From assembly GCA_028691845.1 (NCBI GenBank), contig JAQUYL010000013.1, positions 1 to 64,000 of the forward strand: a DNA stretch of 64,000 nucleotides, given 5' to 3'. Both the position numbers and the translations under genes were made by a program. Of this stretch, positions 1 to 8,068 are shown piece by piece. The stretch's first letter is position 1. Each line of letters begins with the position of its first letter. Origin of the DNA: Opitutaceae bacterium. GTDB taxonomy: Bacteria; Verrucomicrobiota; Verrucomicrobiia; Opitutales; Opitutaceae. The notes under the pieces were generated by a model. It saw nothing but the letters and a program-made list of their open reading frames with translations. It made no database searches and had not been told where the DNA came from.

Positions 1-199
1 GCGGAGCTTCCTGCGACCGTCGGAGTTACGGTGTCTTCTGGCATGGTGGCTGTCGGGTTTTGGATTAGCGGTTAATCCGCCCCAAGCCAACCTCCACAAA
101 ATGTGCGAAACATGCCGGACGTTATCCGACAAAGTAAACAGTGGAATGGATGGTAAGTGCATATAGATTAGTTTATTAAAACCATTTCGATTTTGCCAC

Positions 200-235
200 G
201 CCCGGCTCTCACAAGAGGCCGGGTCGTACTTTTTC
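200..235 (+). terminator. Possible rho-independent terminator
   Basis: A GC-rich inverted repeat with arms CCCGGCTCT and AGAGGCCGGG, one bulge and a 4-base loop, is followed shortly by a T run ending near 234. It would end transcription of whatever gene enters from the left edge. The first 75 bases are open in frame 1 and stop with TAA, so they may be the tail of a gene that cannot be identified. Nothing else is seen in 1-307. Confidence 0.5.
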
Positions 236-307
236 TGCTCGCTGCTGCACTTGGGGAAACACGGCGCTGCTGGCAGCTACCGTCGCAGTGGCGTCTGGCA
301 GCAGCAC

Positions 308-793
308 CTAATCCGCCTCTTCTTCGCGACGGCGTGGGGCGCGCTCGATCCTGATCTCGTCCCTAGGCAACACGTTGTCGGTAATCATGACGGAGACCGC
401 TTCCTTTGTTTTCACCCAGAGCTCGCACTCCTTGAAAAACTTGGCGCCGACAGCCTCAAGGGCTTCGCCTACGGATTTGACCGGCAGGCGTCGGCCTTTT
501 TTTGAGGCGTTGAAGTCGTAGGCTCCCTTGAAGATGCGCTCGCGGAGCGTTATGGGGCTGGTGTCCTCAGGAATCTGAACCACCCATCCTACCAAATCGA
601 CTTTTGGAAGTTTGTGTTCTGGATCGGAAAGCAGGATGACGAACTGCTTTTTAAGCGGAGGCGGCTTGTCCTCCTCATTGGGGTCAGGCTGTACTGCGAC
701 ATTGAGTGCCTCGACGATCTCGCGGAGGAGCGCCGGGTCAATCTTGTGCTTTTTAAGGATTTCGGCGACTTGGTTGACTTCAATCTTGGGCAT
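308..793 (-). CDS. Hypothetical protein, 161 aa
   Basis: This is an unrecognised soluble protein. The frame extends upstream to 910, but the extension is proline and arginine rich and overlaps the divergent NUDIX gene. The ATG at 793, beginning MPKIEVNQVAEILKKHKID, is therefore preferred. The first 40 residues look like a small helical domain, with a Pro/Glu linker near residue 45. The rest is mixed alpha/beta with a very charged C-terminus rich in Arg and Glu. No signal peptide or membrane segment is visible. There is no clear Shine-Dalgarno sequence before the start. No function can be assigned. Confidence 0.6.
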   Translation of the reverse strand: MPKIEVNQVAEILKKHKIDPALLREIVEALNVAVQPDPNEEDKPPPLKKQFVILLSDPEHKLPKVDLVGWVVQIPEDTSPITLRERIFKGAYDFNASKKGRRLPVKSVGEALEAVGAKFFKECELWVKTKEAVSVMITDNVLPRDEIRIERAPRRREEEAD

Positions 794-892
794 GGGAGGA
801 GGTGGAAGATCACACCGATTACACGGATGGCCGGGAATGAGAAAGCGAATTCTGCGCCATAGTTGCCATTGAGCCGATAAGCCGCTCGACAG

Positions 893-1450
893 ATGACCAG
901 CGGTGGGCATCTGTGTAGGACCGTGGGGCAGAATTTAAGCGAACTATTCGATGTCGTGGATGAGCACGACCGGGTTGTGGGCCAGGCGCCGCGCGGTGAG
1001 GTGCACGCCCGCGAACTGCGGCACCGGGCGGTGCATGTGCTTGTCGTGAACGCGCGCAGCGAAGTTTTTCTGCAGAAGCGATCACTGGCAAAGGATACGT
1101 TTCCCGGTGCGTGGGATTCCTCGGCCTCAGGACATCTGGGCGAGGGAGAGGACTACGACACCACAGCCCTGCGCGAGCTGGGCGAGGAACTCGGCTGGCA
1201 GCCGGCGCAGGCACCTCGCCGGTTGTTCAAACTGACCGCCTGCAGGGAGACCGGATGGGAGTTTGTCTGGGTTTATTCCGTTGCAGGCGAGGGACCATTC
1301 CAGCTGCAGCCCGAGGAAATTGAGAGTGGGGGCTGGTTTACCCCGGTGGATATTGACCGGTGGGTGGCGCTCCGACCGGAGGAGTTTGCCACGGCCTTCG
1401 TCTTGTTATGGCCGGAGGCGCGCTCCCGGCTCACTGGCCACGGCTCTTGA
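893..1450 (+). CDS. NUDIX hydrolase, IDI/YfcD-like
   Basis: A NUDIX-fold pyrophosphohydrolase that should cleave a nucleoside diphosphate-linked or related substrate using divalent metal. The complete NUDIX box is visible: G80, E86, R94-E95 and E98-E99, followed by the LGW end. The N-terminal lead (LFDVVDEHDRVVGQAPRGEVH) and the length of 185 aa match the subgroup that includes isopentenyl-diphosphate isomerase-like and YfcD proteins. The true substrate cannot be read from sequence. The ATG at 893 is used, and a GTG at 923 is a plausible alternative that would trim ten unconserved residues. The 3' end overlaps a convergent small gene by 20 bases. Confidence 0.87.
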   Translation: MTSGGHLCRTVGQNLSELFDVVDEHDRVVGQAPRGEVHARELRHRAVHVLVVNARSEVFLQKRSLAKDTFPGAWDSSASGHLGEGEDYDTTALRELGEELGWQPAQAPRRLFKLTACRETGWEFVWVYSVAGEGPFQLQPEEIESGGWFTPVDIDRWVALRPEEFATAFVLLWPEARSRLTGHGS

Positions 1451-1670
1451 TCAACTCGTATTGCTTTTTGCTCAGGAGCCGGCGCGGAAGACGGCGTTCG
1501 GCCTCGGCGACGAGCCGTTCCCAATCCTGCTCGGATGGCGGATAGGCCTCCCAGGGCTGGTGATGGCCCTGCTTGCGGCGCCACGTTATGTAACGCCCGA
1601 ACACATCGGCGCAAATCTGGAATTTGCGCCCTTCGTCATCTTTGGCCCACCATCCGAATTCCATAGGCAA
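1431..1670 (-). CDS. Small hypothetical protein, 79 aa
   Basis: A small, tryptophan-rich, basic protein, starting MPMEFGWWAKDDEGRKFQI. It has no membrane segment or signal peptide and ends in a Lys/Arg-rich helix. It is convergent with the NUDIX gene and overlaps its last 20 bases. The even amino-acid composition and plausible start suggest a real gene, not a mirror frame of the NUDIX gene, most of which lies outside it. The function is unknown. Confidence 0.55.
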   Translation of the reverse strand: MPMEFGWWAKDDEGRKFQICADVFGRYITWRRKQGHHQPWEAYPPSEQDWERLVAEAERRLPRRLLSKKQYELIKSRGQ

Positions 1671-1835
1671 GTGTTGATGTGCGTAACGATTCCGGCGGCG
1701 CCGGCAAGTCCAGTCTGACCGGGACGGAACAAGGGATTCGGATTTGTGGCGGGTAGGCCCTCCGGTAAGGGGCGATAGTAACCAGCGAATCTTTCAGTGG
1801 ACGCCTAGGGAACGTTTCATGCAGCATGGCGGCAG

Positions 1836-2642
1836 ATGAAGGCAAACTCCCAAATGATCGTGCTTTCGCTACTGCTGGCGATGCCGTACTCAATGCTGCG
1901 GGCCGGCATCGGAGACGAACTGGCGGCCATGCATGTTGAGAGAATGGGAGGCGTTGATCGGATTCACAATTTGCAGGCCCTGCGGGTGGAGGGGCGGACC
2001 TATGTGCAGGACAATGCCGTGGAGATGGTGATGTGGGCGGAGCGTCCGAATCATTTGAGGGTGGAAAGCAGGCAGGGTGAAAAGCGATTTGTGCAGGCTT
2101 ACGATGGAGCGCACGCGCCTTGGCAGAGCCATTCGGCGGTGGGAGAGGGTGCGCCCAAACTGATGGGCGAGAGTGAGGCGCGTGAATTTATCCGTAACGC
2201 CGACTTTGACGGACCGCTCATCGGTTACTCCACCAAGGGCTTCACCGTCGACTATGCGGGCGAGGAACAACTCGAAGGCCGGGCCGCCTACAAGTTGCTC
2301 GTGATGGGCCAGCATGATGAAATTCTGTTCCTCTGGCTCGACAAGGAGAGCTACTTGCTGGTGAAACGTCTAGAATACCACATCAGTCCGGAAGGACGAC
2401 GTGTGGGAATTGCGACCCTATACAAGGATTATCGTCCTGTGGGTGGCGTGCCCCAGCCGTACCGGGTGGAGACTCAGGTGAATGGTCGCCTGCTGAACAT
2501 GGTCTTGATGGATAAGATCGAGGCCAATCCGCGATTGCCAAATGGAATTTTCAGTCTGCCAGCGGCCCCGGCCGAGTCGGTGAAAGAAATAACAAAGGCG
2601 GCATCGGCAGCGCGGGACGACGCAACGGCCCCGGCACGGTAG
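1836..2642 (+). CDS. Exported LolA-like outer-membrane lipoprotein-sorting-type protein
   Basis: A 268-aa protein with a signal peptide (hydrophobic residues 7-22, probable cleavage after LRA). The mature part starts with a helix and the phrase ERMGGVDRIHNLQALRVEG. This lead is common in periplasmic proteins of the LolA/LppX beta-sheet fold that are annotated as outer-membrane lipoprotein-sorting-like. Long alternating beta strands follow (about 50-240), including a FLWLDKESYLLVKRLEY stretch typical of that fold. The C-terminal 25 residues are Ala/Ser/Thr rich and look disordered. It likely binds a hydrophobic ligand in the periplasm. It stands alone, so no partner can be named. Confidence 0.7.
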   Translation: MKANSQMIVLSLLLAMPYSMLRAGIGDELAAMHVERMGGVDRIHNLQALRVEGRTYVQDNAVEMVMWAERPNHLRVESRQGEKRFVQAYDGAHAPWQSHSAVGEGAPKLMGESEAREFIRNADFDGPLIGYSTKGFTVDYAGEEQLEGRAAYKLLVMGQHDEILFLWLDKESYLLVKRLEYHISPEGRRVGIATLYKDYRPVGGVPQPYRVETQVNGRLLNMVLMDKIEANPRLPNGIFSLPAAPAESVKEITKAASAARDDATAPAR

Positions 2643-2749
2643 CAAGCGCCTCCGCAAACCCGGAAACGACCGCGGCATCCGACCAGGCGGAATAATCAGG
2701 TGCGGACGCGGATTGCTGCGGCTCGAGGACGGCGAGCAATCTGAAACAT

Positions 2750-2766
2750 GTCACCTATTGGGTGAC
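2750..2766. repeat. 17-bp palindrome, copy 1 (GTCACCTATTGGGTGAC)
   Basis: This near-perfect inverted repeat belongs to a family with copies at 4158-4174 and 6961-6977. All fit the pattern GTCAMCTATTRGKTGAC. This copy lies about 110 bases after the LolA-like gene and upstream of the fpg remnant. It could be a protein-binding site or a remnant of a small mobile palindrome. Confidence 0.7.
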
Positions 2767-2948
2767 TTTCTTTCTGAAAAAAGATACCCTCATTGGATCT
2801 GGGCTCTGCCATGTGCGCGGGCACCGGCCGCCGTATTCCCGACGATGCCAATACAGCCAAAAAGGAGAGATGTGGACGTCGAGATCTCCCGGCCGACACC
2901 GTCTCTGGCCGCAAGAATTTAGAGCGTCAGCCGGCGGACGAGACGGCA

Positions 2949-3327
2949 TTAGCGATGCAGTGCCCGTACTTCCGACGGCCGGAGCGAACCGGCGGGAAGG
3001 CGCGTTCGCCGCGCGCCGCGTGCCAGAGGATTTCGTCGGCCATCCAGTTGCCGATACCAGGGAAACGATCCTGCATGATCAAAACGGCCTTGATCGGGGG
3101 TGCGAGTGTGGTTGATGAGGAAAGCGGCCACCGCCTCTGTGGTATAGGCGCGGAGAGGATTGCCGGCGTCAGCCCGTCCACTGTGGTGGGAACTGCGACT
3201 CGACGGCAAGGCTCACGCGTCCGAACATGCGCGTATCTGTGATGACGAGGATGCGTTGCCGCTGCTCCAGTACCGCATGGCCGTGTTTTTGCGGCGCGTA
3301 GCCGGGCGGCTCGACGCGTAATTCGTC
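2949..3327 (-). pseudogene. Decayed formamidopyrimidine-DNA glycosylase (fpg/mutM) fragment
   Basis: Successive reading frames on the minus strand encode consecutive parts of a bacterial Fpg. First comes ELRVEPPGYAPQKHGHAVLEQ with ILVITDTRMFGRVSL (about 3327-3230). Next comes TEAVAAFLINHTRTP in another frame, then IKAVLIMQDRFPGIGNWMAD with EILWHA, the helix-two-turn-helix region. Last comes LPAGSLRPSEVRALHR in the earlier frame. At least three frame changes are needed. The N-terminal catalytic proline region and the C-terminal zinc finger are absent. The intact enzyme removes oxidised purines from DNA; this copy cannot be functional. It abuts an IS630 transposase fragment at its 5' end, which suggests disruption by insertion or deletion. 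Confidence 0.75.
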
Positions 3328-3463
3328 GCTTGGGCCGGCAATGGCCGGTGCGCCGATGCTGATTCCAGAAGCGTTCCACGCTTTTCCCGCTCGCCCGGAA
3401 GCGCTGGCACACTTCGCCGGTGCTTTTCCCGCTCTCGCGGGCCGCGACGATGCGTAGCCGCAA
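3328..3463 (-). mobile_element. IS630-family transposase N-terminal fragment
   Basis: About 45 codons from a TTG at 3463 encode MRLRIVAARESGKSTGEVCQ followed by RFRASGKSVERFWNQ. This is the characteristic helix-turn-helix beginning of IS630-type transposases. The frame then runs straight into fpg-derived sequence without the DDE catalytic domain, and a TAG lies just upstream of the start. It is a remnant, not an active element. No terminal inverted repeats could be recognised. Confidence 0.65.
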
Positions 3464-3565
3464 ATTCTCACTCTATGGTCTCATGGGCTTGGTTCCTCAT
3501 GAAACCGTGGGTACAGGATTTAGCGCAATCCATCTATCTAAATAGAAAATGCTCGAGGGCATGCG

Positions 3566-4102
3566 TCAGACCAGCGTGGCGGCGAAATCTGCGAAGGTGG
3601 CGTAGACCGGCACCTGGTGCCGCGTCACCTCGGGAAGAGAACGCGGATCGATCTTGCCCGTGCAGACTACGGCCGCACGGATGCCGGCGTTGAGTGCGGC
3701 GCCAATGTCGGCGGCAGAATCGCCGACAACCCAGCACTGGGCCGGATCGAGGTGGTGACTGGCGATCGTTTCGAGGATGAATCTAGGCGAAGGCTTCCGG
3801 TAGACGACGGGCTGGTCGGGCGCTTCCGGGGCGATGCAGATCCCGGCAAACGCGGGCGGAGGCAGGCCCAACAGTTCCTCCAGCCGGGCATTAACGCTTA
3901 AGGTGTCGGCCAGGGTGTGGTAACCGCGGCCAATCCCCGATTGGTTGGTGAACAGGAAGAGCTGAAAGCCGAGGGCACGGACCCGGCGCAGCGCGGCCGG
4001 CACGCCGGGGATCACTTCAACTCCGGTGGGATCGGCCAGGTAGCCCTTGTCGATGATCAATGTGCCATCGCGATCGAGAAACAGGGCTCGGCTGGAATTC
4101 AC
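3566..4102 (-). CDS. gmhB: D-glycero-D-manno-heptose-1,7-bisphosphate 7-phosphatase-like HAD enzyme
   Basis: A 178-aa HAD-superfamily phosphatase expected to remove the 7-phosphate in ADP-heptose synthesis for the LPS inner core. Visible motifs are the nucleophile loop FLDRDGTL with D10 and D12, the FTNQSGIGRG segment, YRKPSP carrying the conserved Lys, and VVGDSAADIGAA. In the classical enzyme a zinc loop of Cys/His precedes the RKP motif. Here that stretch is short (ICIAPEAPDQPVVYRKP) and keeps only one Cys, so the zinc site appears lost. The heptose kinase gene lies immediately upstream on the same strand, supporting the role. A histidinol-phosphatase-type substrate cannot be fully excluded. 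Confidence 0.82.
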   Translation of the reverse strand: MNSSRALFLDRDGTLIIDKGYLADPTGVEVIPGVPAALRRVRALGFQLFLFTNQSGIGRGYHTLADTLSVNARLEELLGLPPPAFAGICIAPEAPDQPVVYRKPSPRFILETIASHHLDPAQCWVVGDSAADIGAALNAGIRAAVVCTGKIDPRSLPEVTRHQVPVYATFADFAATLV

Positions 4103-4157
4103 CGTTTATGATTTTTGAGTTTCGCTATGCAAAGGGAGCCGTTGGCACACCGGGAAT

Positions 4158-4174
4158 GTCAACTATTAGTTGAC
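4158..4174. repeat. 17-bp palindrome, copy 2 (GTCAACTATTAGTTGAC)
   Basis: Second member of the palindrome family, with compensating changes in both arms (CAAC/GTTG instead of CACC/GGTG). It overlaps the final codons and stop of the heptose kinase gene, so the kinase C-terminus (VNVN) is partly encoded by the repeat. It sits between the kinase and gmhB. Confidence 0.7.
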
Positions 4175-5170
4175 GTTAACGGATGCGCATTGAGGCTGAG
4201 ATTGTTTCTCCTCAGCGAGGTGCGCGAGCAACTCTGCTGGTGTAACAGTGGCAGTGCCAAACTTGCCTACGACGACCCCGGCGGCGGCGTTGGCGAAGTG
4301 AGCCGCCTCCTCCAGCCCGGCATCGGCGCAGAGGGCCAGTGTGAGCGCGGCAATGGCGGTGTCGCCCGCGCCTGAAACATCGTAGACCTCCCGCGCGGCC
4401 GTGGGGATGATCCGGCCGACCTTGCCCCTCTGGCTGAGCAGCATGCCGTCTTCGCCCAGGGTGATCACAAGGTGAGCGGGACGATATTGCCGATGAATTC
4501 TGGCGCACACATCGGCGGAGGGGAAGGGCTCGTGCGGCGCGGGCTCAAGACCAGCGAGCTCGAGTGCCTCCTTGCGGTTGGGAGTGATCAAATCGAGCTT
4601 GCGAAACGAGAGCCGGCGACGCGGTTTGGGATCGAGGGCGACGAACCGGCGGTGCGTCCGGGCGAGGGAAGTGACCCGGGCGATCAAATCGTCAGTGATC
4701 AGGCCCTTCGCGTAATCGGACAAAATAACCGCGTCGGCTTGGCGGATGAGTTTGTTGAAAAGCCCCTCGACGCGCCCTGGATCGATGGCGTACTGGTGCG
4801 AAGGGGATTCGCGGTCGAGGCGGCACAATTGTTGGCGGCGCACGACGACGCGCGTCTTGACGATGGTCGAACCGGTGCCGGGTGTGGAGACAGTGGGGAT
4901 GCCCATTCGGGTGAGAATGCCGCCGAGGCGCTTGCCCGCGTCATCCTTGCCGAAAAAACCGGCGACGCTGGCGCGTGCGCCGAGCGAAGCGATATTGAGG
5001 GCCACATTGGCGGCGCCACCGGCGCTGTAAGTGTCGTGATCGACATCGATGACCGGCACCGGTGCCTCGGGGGAGATGCGCTGGGCGTCGCCCCAGAGGT
5101 AATGATCCAGCATCACGTCCCCGATGACGAGGACATGGAGCTTCGCGATTTTTTTGAGAAGGGCTTTCAT
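4166..5170 (-). CDS. rfaE1: D-glycero-beta-D-manno-heptose-7-phosphate kinase (PfkB family)
   Basis: A 334-aa ribokinase-fold sugar kinase that phosphorylates heptose 7-phosphate at C1 for ADP-heptose synthesis. The start at 5170 (MKALLKKIAKLHVLVIGDVM) gives the standard N-terminus. An in-frame extension to 5236 would overlap the neighbouring peptidase gene. Features are VIGDVMLDHYLWGDAQRISP, the sugar-binding GGAANVALNIASLGA and the ATP/anion-hole motif DVSGAGDTAIAALTLAL with catalytic Asp. Only the kinase domain is present. The nucleotidyltransferase domain found in fused HldE is missing and must be encoded elsewhere. gmhB follows on the same strand. Confidence 0.88.
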   Translation of the reverse strand: MKALLKKIAKLHVLVIGDVMLDHYLWGDAQRISPEAPVPVIDVDHDTYSAGGAANVALNIASLGARASVAGFFGKDDAGKRLGGILTRMGIPTVSTPGTGSTIVKTRVVVRRQQLCRLDRESPSHQYAIDPGRVEGLFNKLIRQADAVILSDYAKGLITDDLIARVTSLARTHRRFVALDPKPRRRLSFRKLDLITPNRKEALELAGLEPAPHEPFPSADVCARIHRQYRPAHLVITLGEDGMLLSQRGKVGRIIPTAAREVYDVSGAGDTAIAALTLALCADAGLEEAAHFANAAAGVVVGKFGTATVTPAELLAHLAEEKQSQPQCASVNVN

Positions 5171-5186
5171 ATGGCGCGGATGAAAA

Positions 5187-6371
5187 TCAACGGATTTCCC
5201 AGTCGTATGGATAGCGTGAGAGGAGTCGCGGCGCACGGTTGGTCACCTGGACGACATCCTCGAAACGGCAGCCGCCGAGGCCGGGGTAATAAAGGCCGGG
5301 CTCGACCGTCACGACGGCGCCCTTTTTGAGGACCATGGAGACGGTTCCGCTCAGGCGCGGCATCTCGTGCACGGCTAAGCCGAGTCCATGGCCTGTCCCG
5401 TGGAAAAATCCGACTGAACCGTTCTTGCCGTGGCGCGTCGCGTAACCAGCCGCTGTGAAGGTGGAGACGACCTTTTCGTGCACGGTGCGGCCGTCAACCC
5501 CGGCGCGGATGGTCTGCAGGGCGGCGAGTTGGGCCGCCCGGACGGTGGAGCAGAGCTTGCGCTGGGCCTCAGAGGCGCGACCTTTCAGGAACGTACGCGT
5601 CATGTCGCCATAATAACCGGTCCGGTTGACCCTGGGGAAAATATCGATGATGATCAGCTCGTGGGGGTGTAGCGGACCGGAACCCTGGTTGTGCGGATCA
5701 CAGGCCTGATTGCCGCCGGCGACGATGGTGTCGTCGGATGTTCCACCCTCGGCCATAATTGCAGCGTCGATGGCATGGCGCAAGCGCTCGGAAGTGAGCT
5801 GTCGGCCCTGGTAGAGAAGGGTGCGGCCTTTTATGCGGGAAGTGCGAAGGATTTCCTCCGCTACGGCGTAGCCCACGGTGCTGAGACGGTTGCCTTCGCG
5901 GATGGCGGCAGCCTCCCATGGCGACTTGATTTCGCGTTCGGGAAACATTGCACCGCCGGCGACTTCAAGGCGCAAGCCGAGGCGTCGCAGCCGGAGGAAC
6001 AGCGCCGCAGGGAAGTCGTCCGGCACACGGAAGGCGCGGATCCGATAGTGTCGGGCGAGTGTGGCAATGATTTCGGCGGGGCCAGCCTGATGGCGGGGGT
6101 AACACGCTTCAGCGCGTTTGCGCCAAACCTCCAACGGCAGGATGACATCGAACGTGCCAGCCTTTTTTACGCGGCCGAGTTCGAGCGCGCTCTGGACCGA
6201 AAATTTACGACCCTTGAAGCCGAAGGAGATGAAGGGATCATGGATGCCGACGCGGCTGAAATAAAGCTGGTCGGAGCTTGTCCGGGTGTCGGCGTAGAGC
6301 AGGGGTGGAAGCGCGGCTGAATTCACGGAAGAAGCAATATGTTGGGTTGAATCTGAGCGGGCATTAGCCAT
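5187..6371 (-). CDS. M24 family metallopeptidase (Xaa-Pro aminopeptidase-like)
   Basis: A 394-aa pita-bread-fold peptidase that removes N-terminal residues from proline-containing peptides. The N-terminal half is a creatinase-like domain. The catalytic half carries the five metal ligands of the family: Asp in IIIDIFPRV, Asp in YYGDMTRTF, His in GTGHGLGLAVHE, Glu in TVEPGLYY and Glu in RFEDVVQV. The start at 6371 (MANARSD) is chosen because an upstream ATG at 6413 would overlap the divergent DUF192 gene. The heptose kinase gene follows 16 bases downstream, suggesting a shared transcript. Dipeptidase (PepQ) specificity is the alternative. Confidence 0.85.
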   Translation of the reverse strand: MANARSDSTQHIASSVNSAALPPLLYADTRTSSDQLYFSRVGIHDPFISFGFKGRKFSVQSALELGRVKKAGTFDVILPLEVWRKRAEACYPRHQAGPAEIIATLARHYRIRAFRVPDDFPAALFLRLRRLGLRLEVAGGAMFPEREIKSPWEAAAIREGNRLSTVGYAVAEEILRTSRIKGRTLLYQGRQLTSERLRHAIDAAIMAEGGTSDDTIVAGGNQACDPHNQGSGPLHPHELIIIDIFPRVNRTGYYGDMTRTFLKGRASEAQRKLCSTVRAAQLAALQTIRAGVDGRTVHEKVVSTFTAAGYATRHGKNGSVGFFHGTGHGLGLAVHEMPRLSGTVSMVLKKGAVVTVEPGLYYPGLGGCRFEDVVQVTNRAPRLLSRYPYDWEIR

Positions 6372-6392
6372 GAATCCGTCAAAAACGCAAAA

Positions 6393-6917
6393 ATGTTTTC
6401 CCTCACGCGGCAAAAGATTCCCTTTACGATACTGGCATTGATGACCGTGCTTTTGCTCGCGGCCTGCGGTGCCGACCGGAAGGAAACGGTGACCAAAACG
6501 GTCGACGACTTCTTCGAGATCAAGCTGGGCGAGCGTGTCATCAAGATGCAGATTGCCGTGCTCCCGGGCGAAGTGCAGCGCGGCCTGATGTTTCGCAAGA
6601 CGATGGGCTGGGACGAGGGCATGCTGTTTGCGTTCCGCCGGCCGCAGACCATGTCGTTTTTCATGCGCAACACCTCGCTGCCGCTTGATATCGGCTACAT
6701 TTCCGGGACCGGAGAGTTAAAGGAGATTTATCCAATGTACCCGTTTGACGAGCGCACTGTTATTTCGCACGGCAACGATCTGCAGTACGCGCTGGAAATG
6801 AACCAGGGGTGGTTCAAGGACCGCGGCGTGAAGCCTGGGGACAAACTCGATCTCAAGGCTTTGGCGGCGGCACTCAAGGCACGGGGATTGGATCTCCAGG
6901 CGGCTGAGATGCCCTAG
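6393..6917 (+). CDS. DUF192 family lipoprotein
   Basis: A 174-aa exported protein with a lipoprotein signal (hydrophobic 12-23, lipobox LAAC with Cys25). The mature part is a DUF192 domain: the RGLMFRKTMGWDEGMLFAF motif, FFMRNTSLPLDIGYI, then YALEMNQGWFKDRGVKPGD. DUF192 proteins are small compact beta-folds of uncertain function, often lipid-anchored in the periplasm. It is divergent from the M24 peptidase with only 21 bases between start codons, so the promoters must overlap the coding ends. Confidence 0.85.
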   Translation: MFSLTRQKIPFTILALMTVLLLAACGADRKETVTKTVDDFFEIKLGERVIKMQIAVLPGEVQRGLMFRKTMGWDEGMLFAFRRPQTMSFFMRNTSLPLDIGYISGTGELKEIYPMYPFDERTVISHGNDLQYALEMNQGWFKDRGVKPGDKLDLKALAAALKARGLDLQAAEMP

Positions 6918-6960
6918 CATCGTCTGACGGCGTGTTAGGCAGGAGGCAACCCAGACCCAT

Positions 6961-6977
6961 GTCACCTATTAGGTGAC
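6961..6977. repeat. 17-bp palindrome, copy 3 (GTCACCTATTAGGTGAC)
   Basis: Third and most symmetrical copy of the family; symmetry extends to AT on both sides. It lies 43 bases after the DUF192 gene in the 316-base gap before menB. The remainder of that gap (6978-7233) holds G/C tracts but no recognisable gene or promoter. Confidence 0.7.
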
Positions 6978-7233
6978 ATTCCTCCCGGGACCGACCCCCC
7001 TGCAGTAGGGGTAAGGCGACTCCCTGTGTGATCCGGTCGGGGGGCGTTCATTCGCGCCAATTGCGTAGTCATGGATGCCGAATATGATGGGCACTAAATG
7101 CCGGTCGTTCTGGCTGGAAACCGCTTTGCCAATTTTGGGAGGTGGAAGGCGGAAAATCCGGCCCGCCTGGGGAAAGGCGGGAGTGCCTGTGCCGGAGCTT
7201 TACCCCAGCGCTCCCCGGCTCTACGTTCCCCCC

Positions 7234-8067
7234 ATGCTCCCACACTGGAAGATCGTCAAAACCTACGAGGACATCCTCTATCACAAGGCTGAAGGCATCG
7301 CCAGGATCACCATCAACCGGCCCGAGAAACGCAATGCCTTCCGGCCGCAGACCGTGTTCGAACTGTACGATGCATTTGCCGACGCCCGCGAGGACCAGTC
7401 GGTCGGAGTCGTGCTGCTGACGGGCGCCGGTCCGGCGAAGGACGGCAAGTACGCCTTCTGCGCAGGCGGCGACCAGTCCGTGCGCGGGCATGCCGGGTAC
7501 ATCGACCAGAAGGGTGTGCCGCGTCTCAATGTGCTCGATCTGCAGAAACTCATCCGATCAATGCCCAAGGTGGTCATCGCGTTGGTGGCGGGCTATGCCA
7601 TCGGCGGCGGGCATGTGCTGCATGTTGTCTGCGATCTCACGATTGCGGCCCACAATGCCGTTTTCGGCCAGATCGGACCGAAGATGGGGAGCTTTGACGG
7701 CGGCTTCGGATCCAGCTACCTCGCGCGGCTGGTTGGACAGAAAAAAGCCCGCGAAATTTGGTTTCTCTGCCGCCAGTACGACGCCGCGCAGGCGCTGGAC
7801 ATGGGGCTCGTCAACGCCGTCGTGCCCGTGGCTGAACTAGAGGCCGAGGGCGTCAAGTGGGCACGGGAGATTCTGGGGAACAGTCCGCTGGCGATCCGCT
7901 GCCTCAAGTCGGCCTTCAATGCCGAGACCGACGGGCAGGCGGGCATCCAGGAACTCGCCGGCAACGCCACCATGCTTTACTATATGTCGGAGGAGGCAAA
8001 GGAGTTTCACGCGGCCCAGCGCGAGAAACGCAAACCCGACGCCAAGAAGTTTCCGTGGCTGCCGTGA
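7234..8067 (+). CDS. menB: 1,4-dihydroxy-2-naphthoyl-CoA synthase
   Basis: A 277-aa crotonase-fold enzyme that closes the second ring in menaquinone biosynthesis (o-succinylbenzoyl-CoA to 1,4-dihydroxy-2-naphthoyl-CoA). The start at 7234 ([11 protein letters not shown]) matches the family; the upstream open frame is unlike it. Diagnostic features are [17 protein letters not shown], the [11 protein letters not shown] oxyanion segment, the [20 protein letters not shown] core, the MenB-specific [18 protein letters not shown] stretch, and the KKFPWLP tail. Length and ending are standard. No other men gene is adjacent. It indicates that the organism makes menaquinone, the likely partner of the membrane Fe-S protein at 37.3-39.4 kb. 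Confidence 0.93.
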   Translation: MLPHWKIVKTYEDILYHKAEGIARITINRPEKRNAFRPQTVFELYDAFADAREDQSVGVVLLTGAGPAKDGKYAFCAGGDQSVRGHAGYIDQKGVPRLNVLDLQKLIRSMPKVVIALVAGYAIGGGHVLHVVCDLTIAAHNAVFGQIGPKMGSFDGGFGSSYLARLVGQKKAREIWFLCRQYDAAQALDMGLVNAVVPVAELEAEGVKWAREILGNSPLAIRCLKSAFNAETDGQAGIQELAGNATMLYYMSEEAKEFHAAQREKRKPDAKKFPWLP

Positions 8068-8068
8068 G

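Noticed and set aside
1-75. Possible tail of a gene entering from the left (ends TAA at 75)
   Set aside because: About 24 codons with no recognisable motif; it could be chance.
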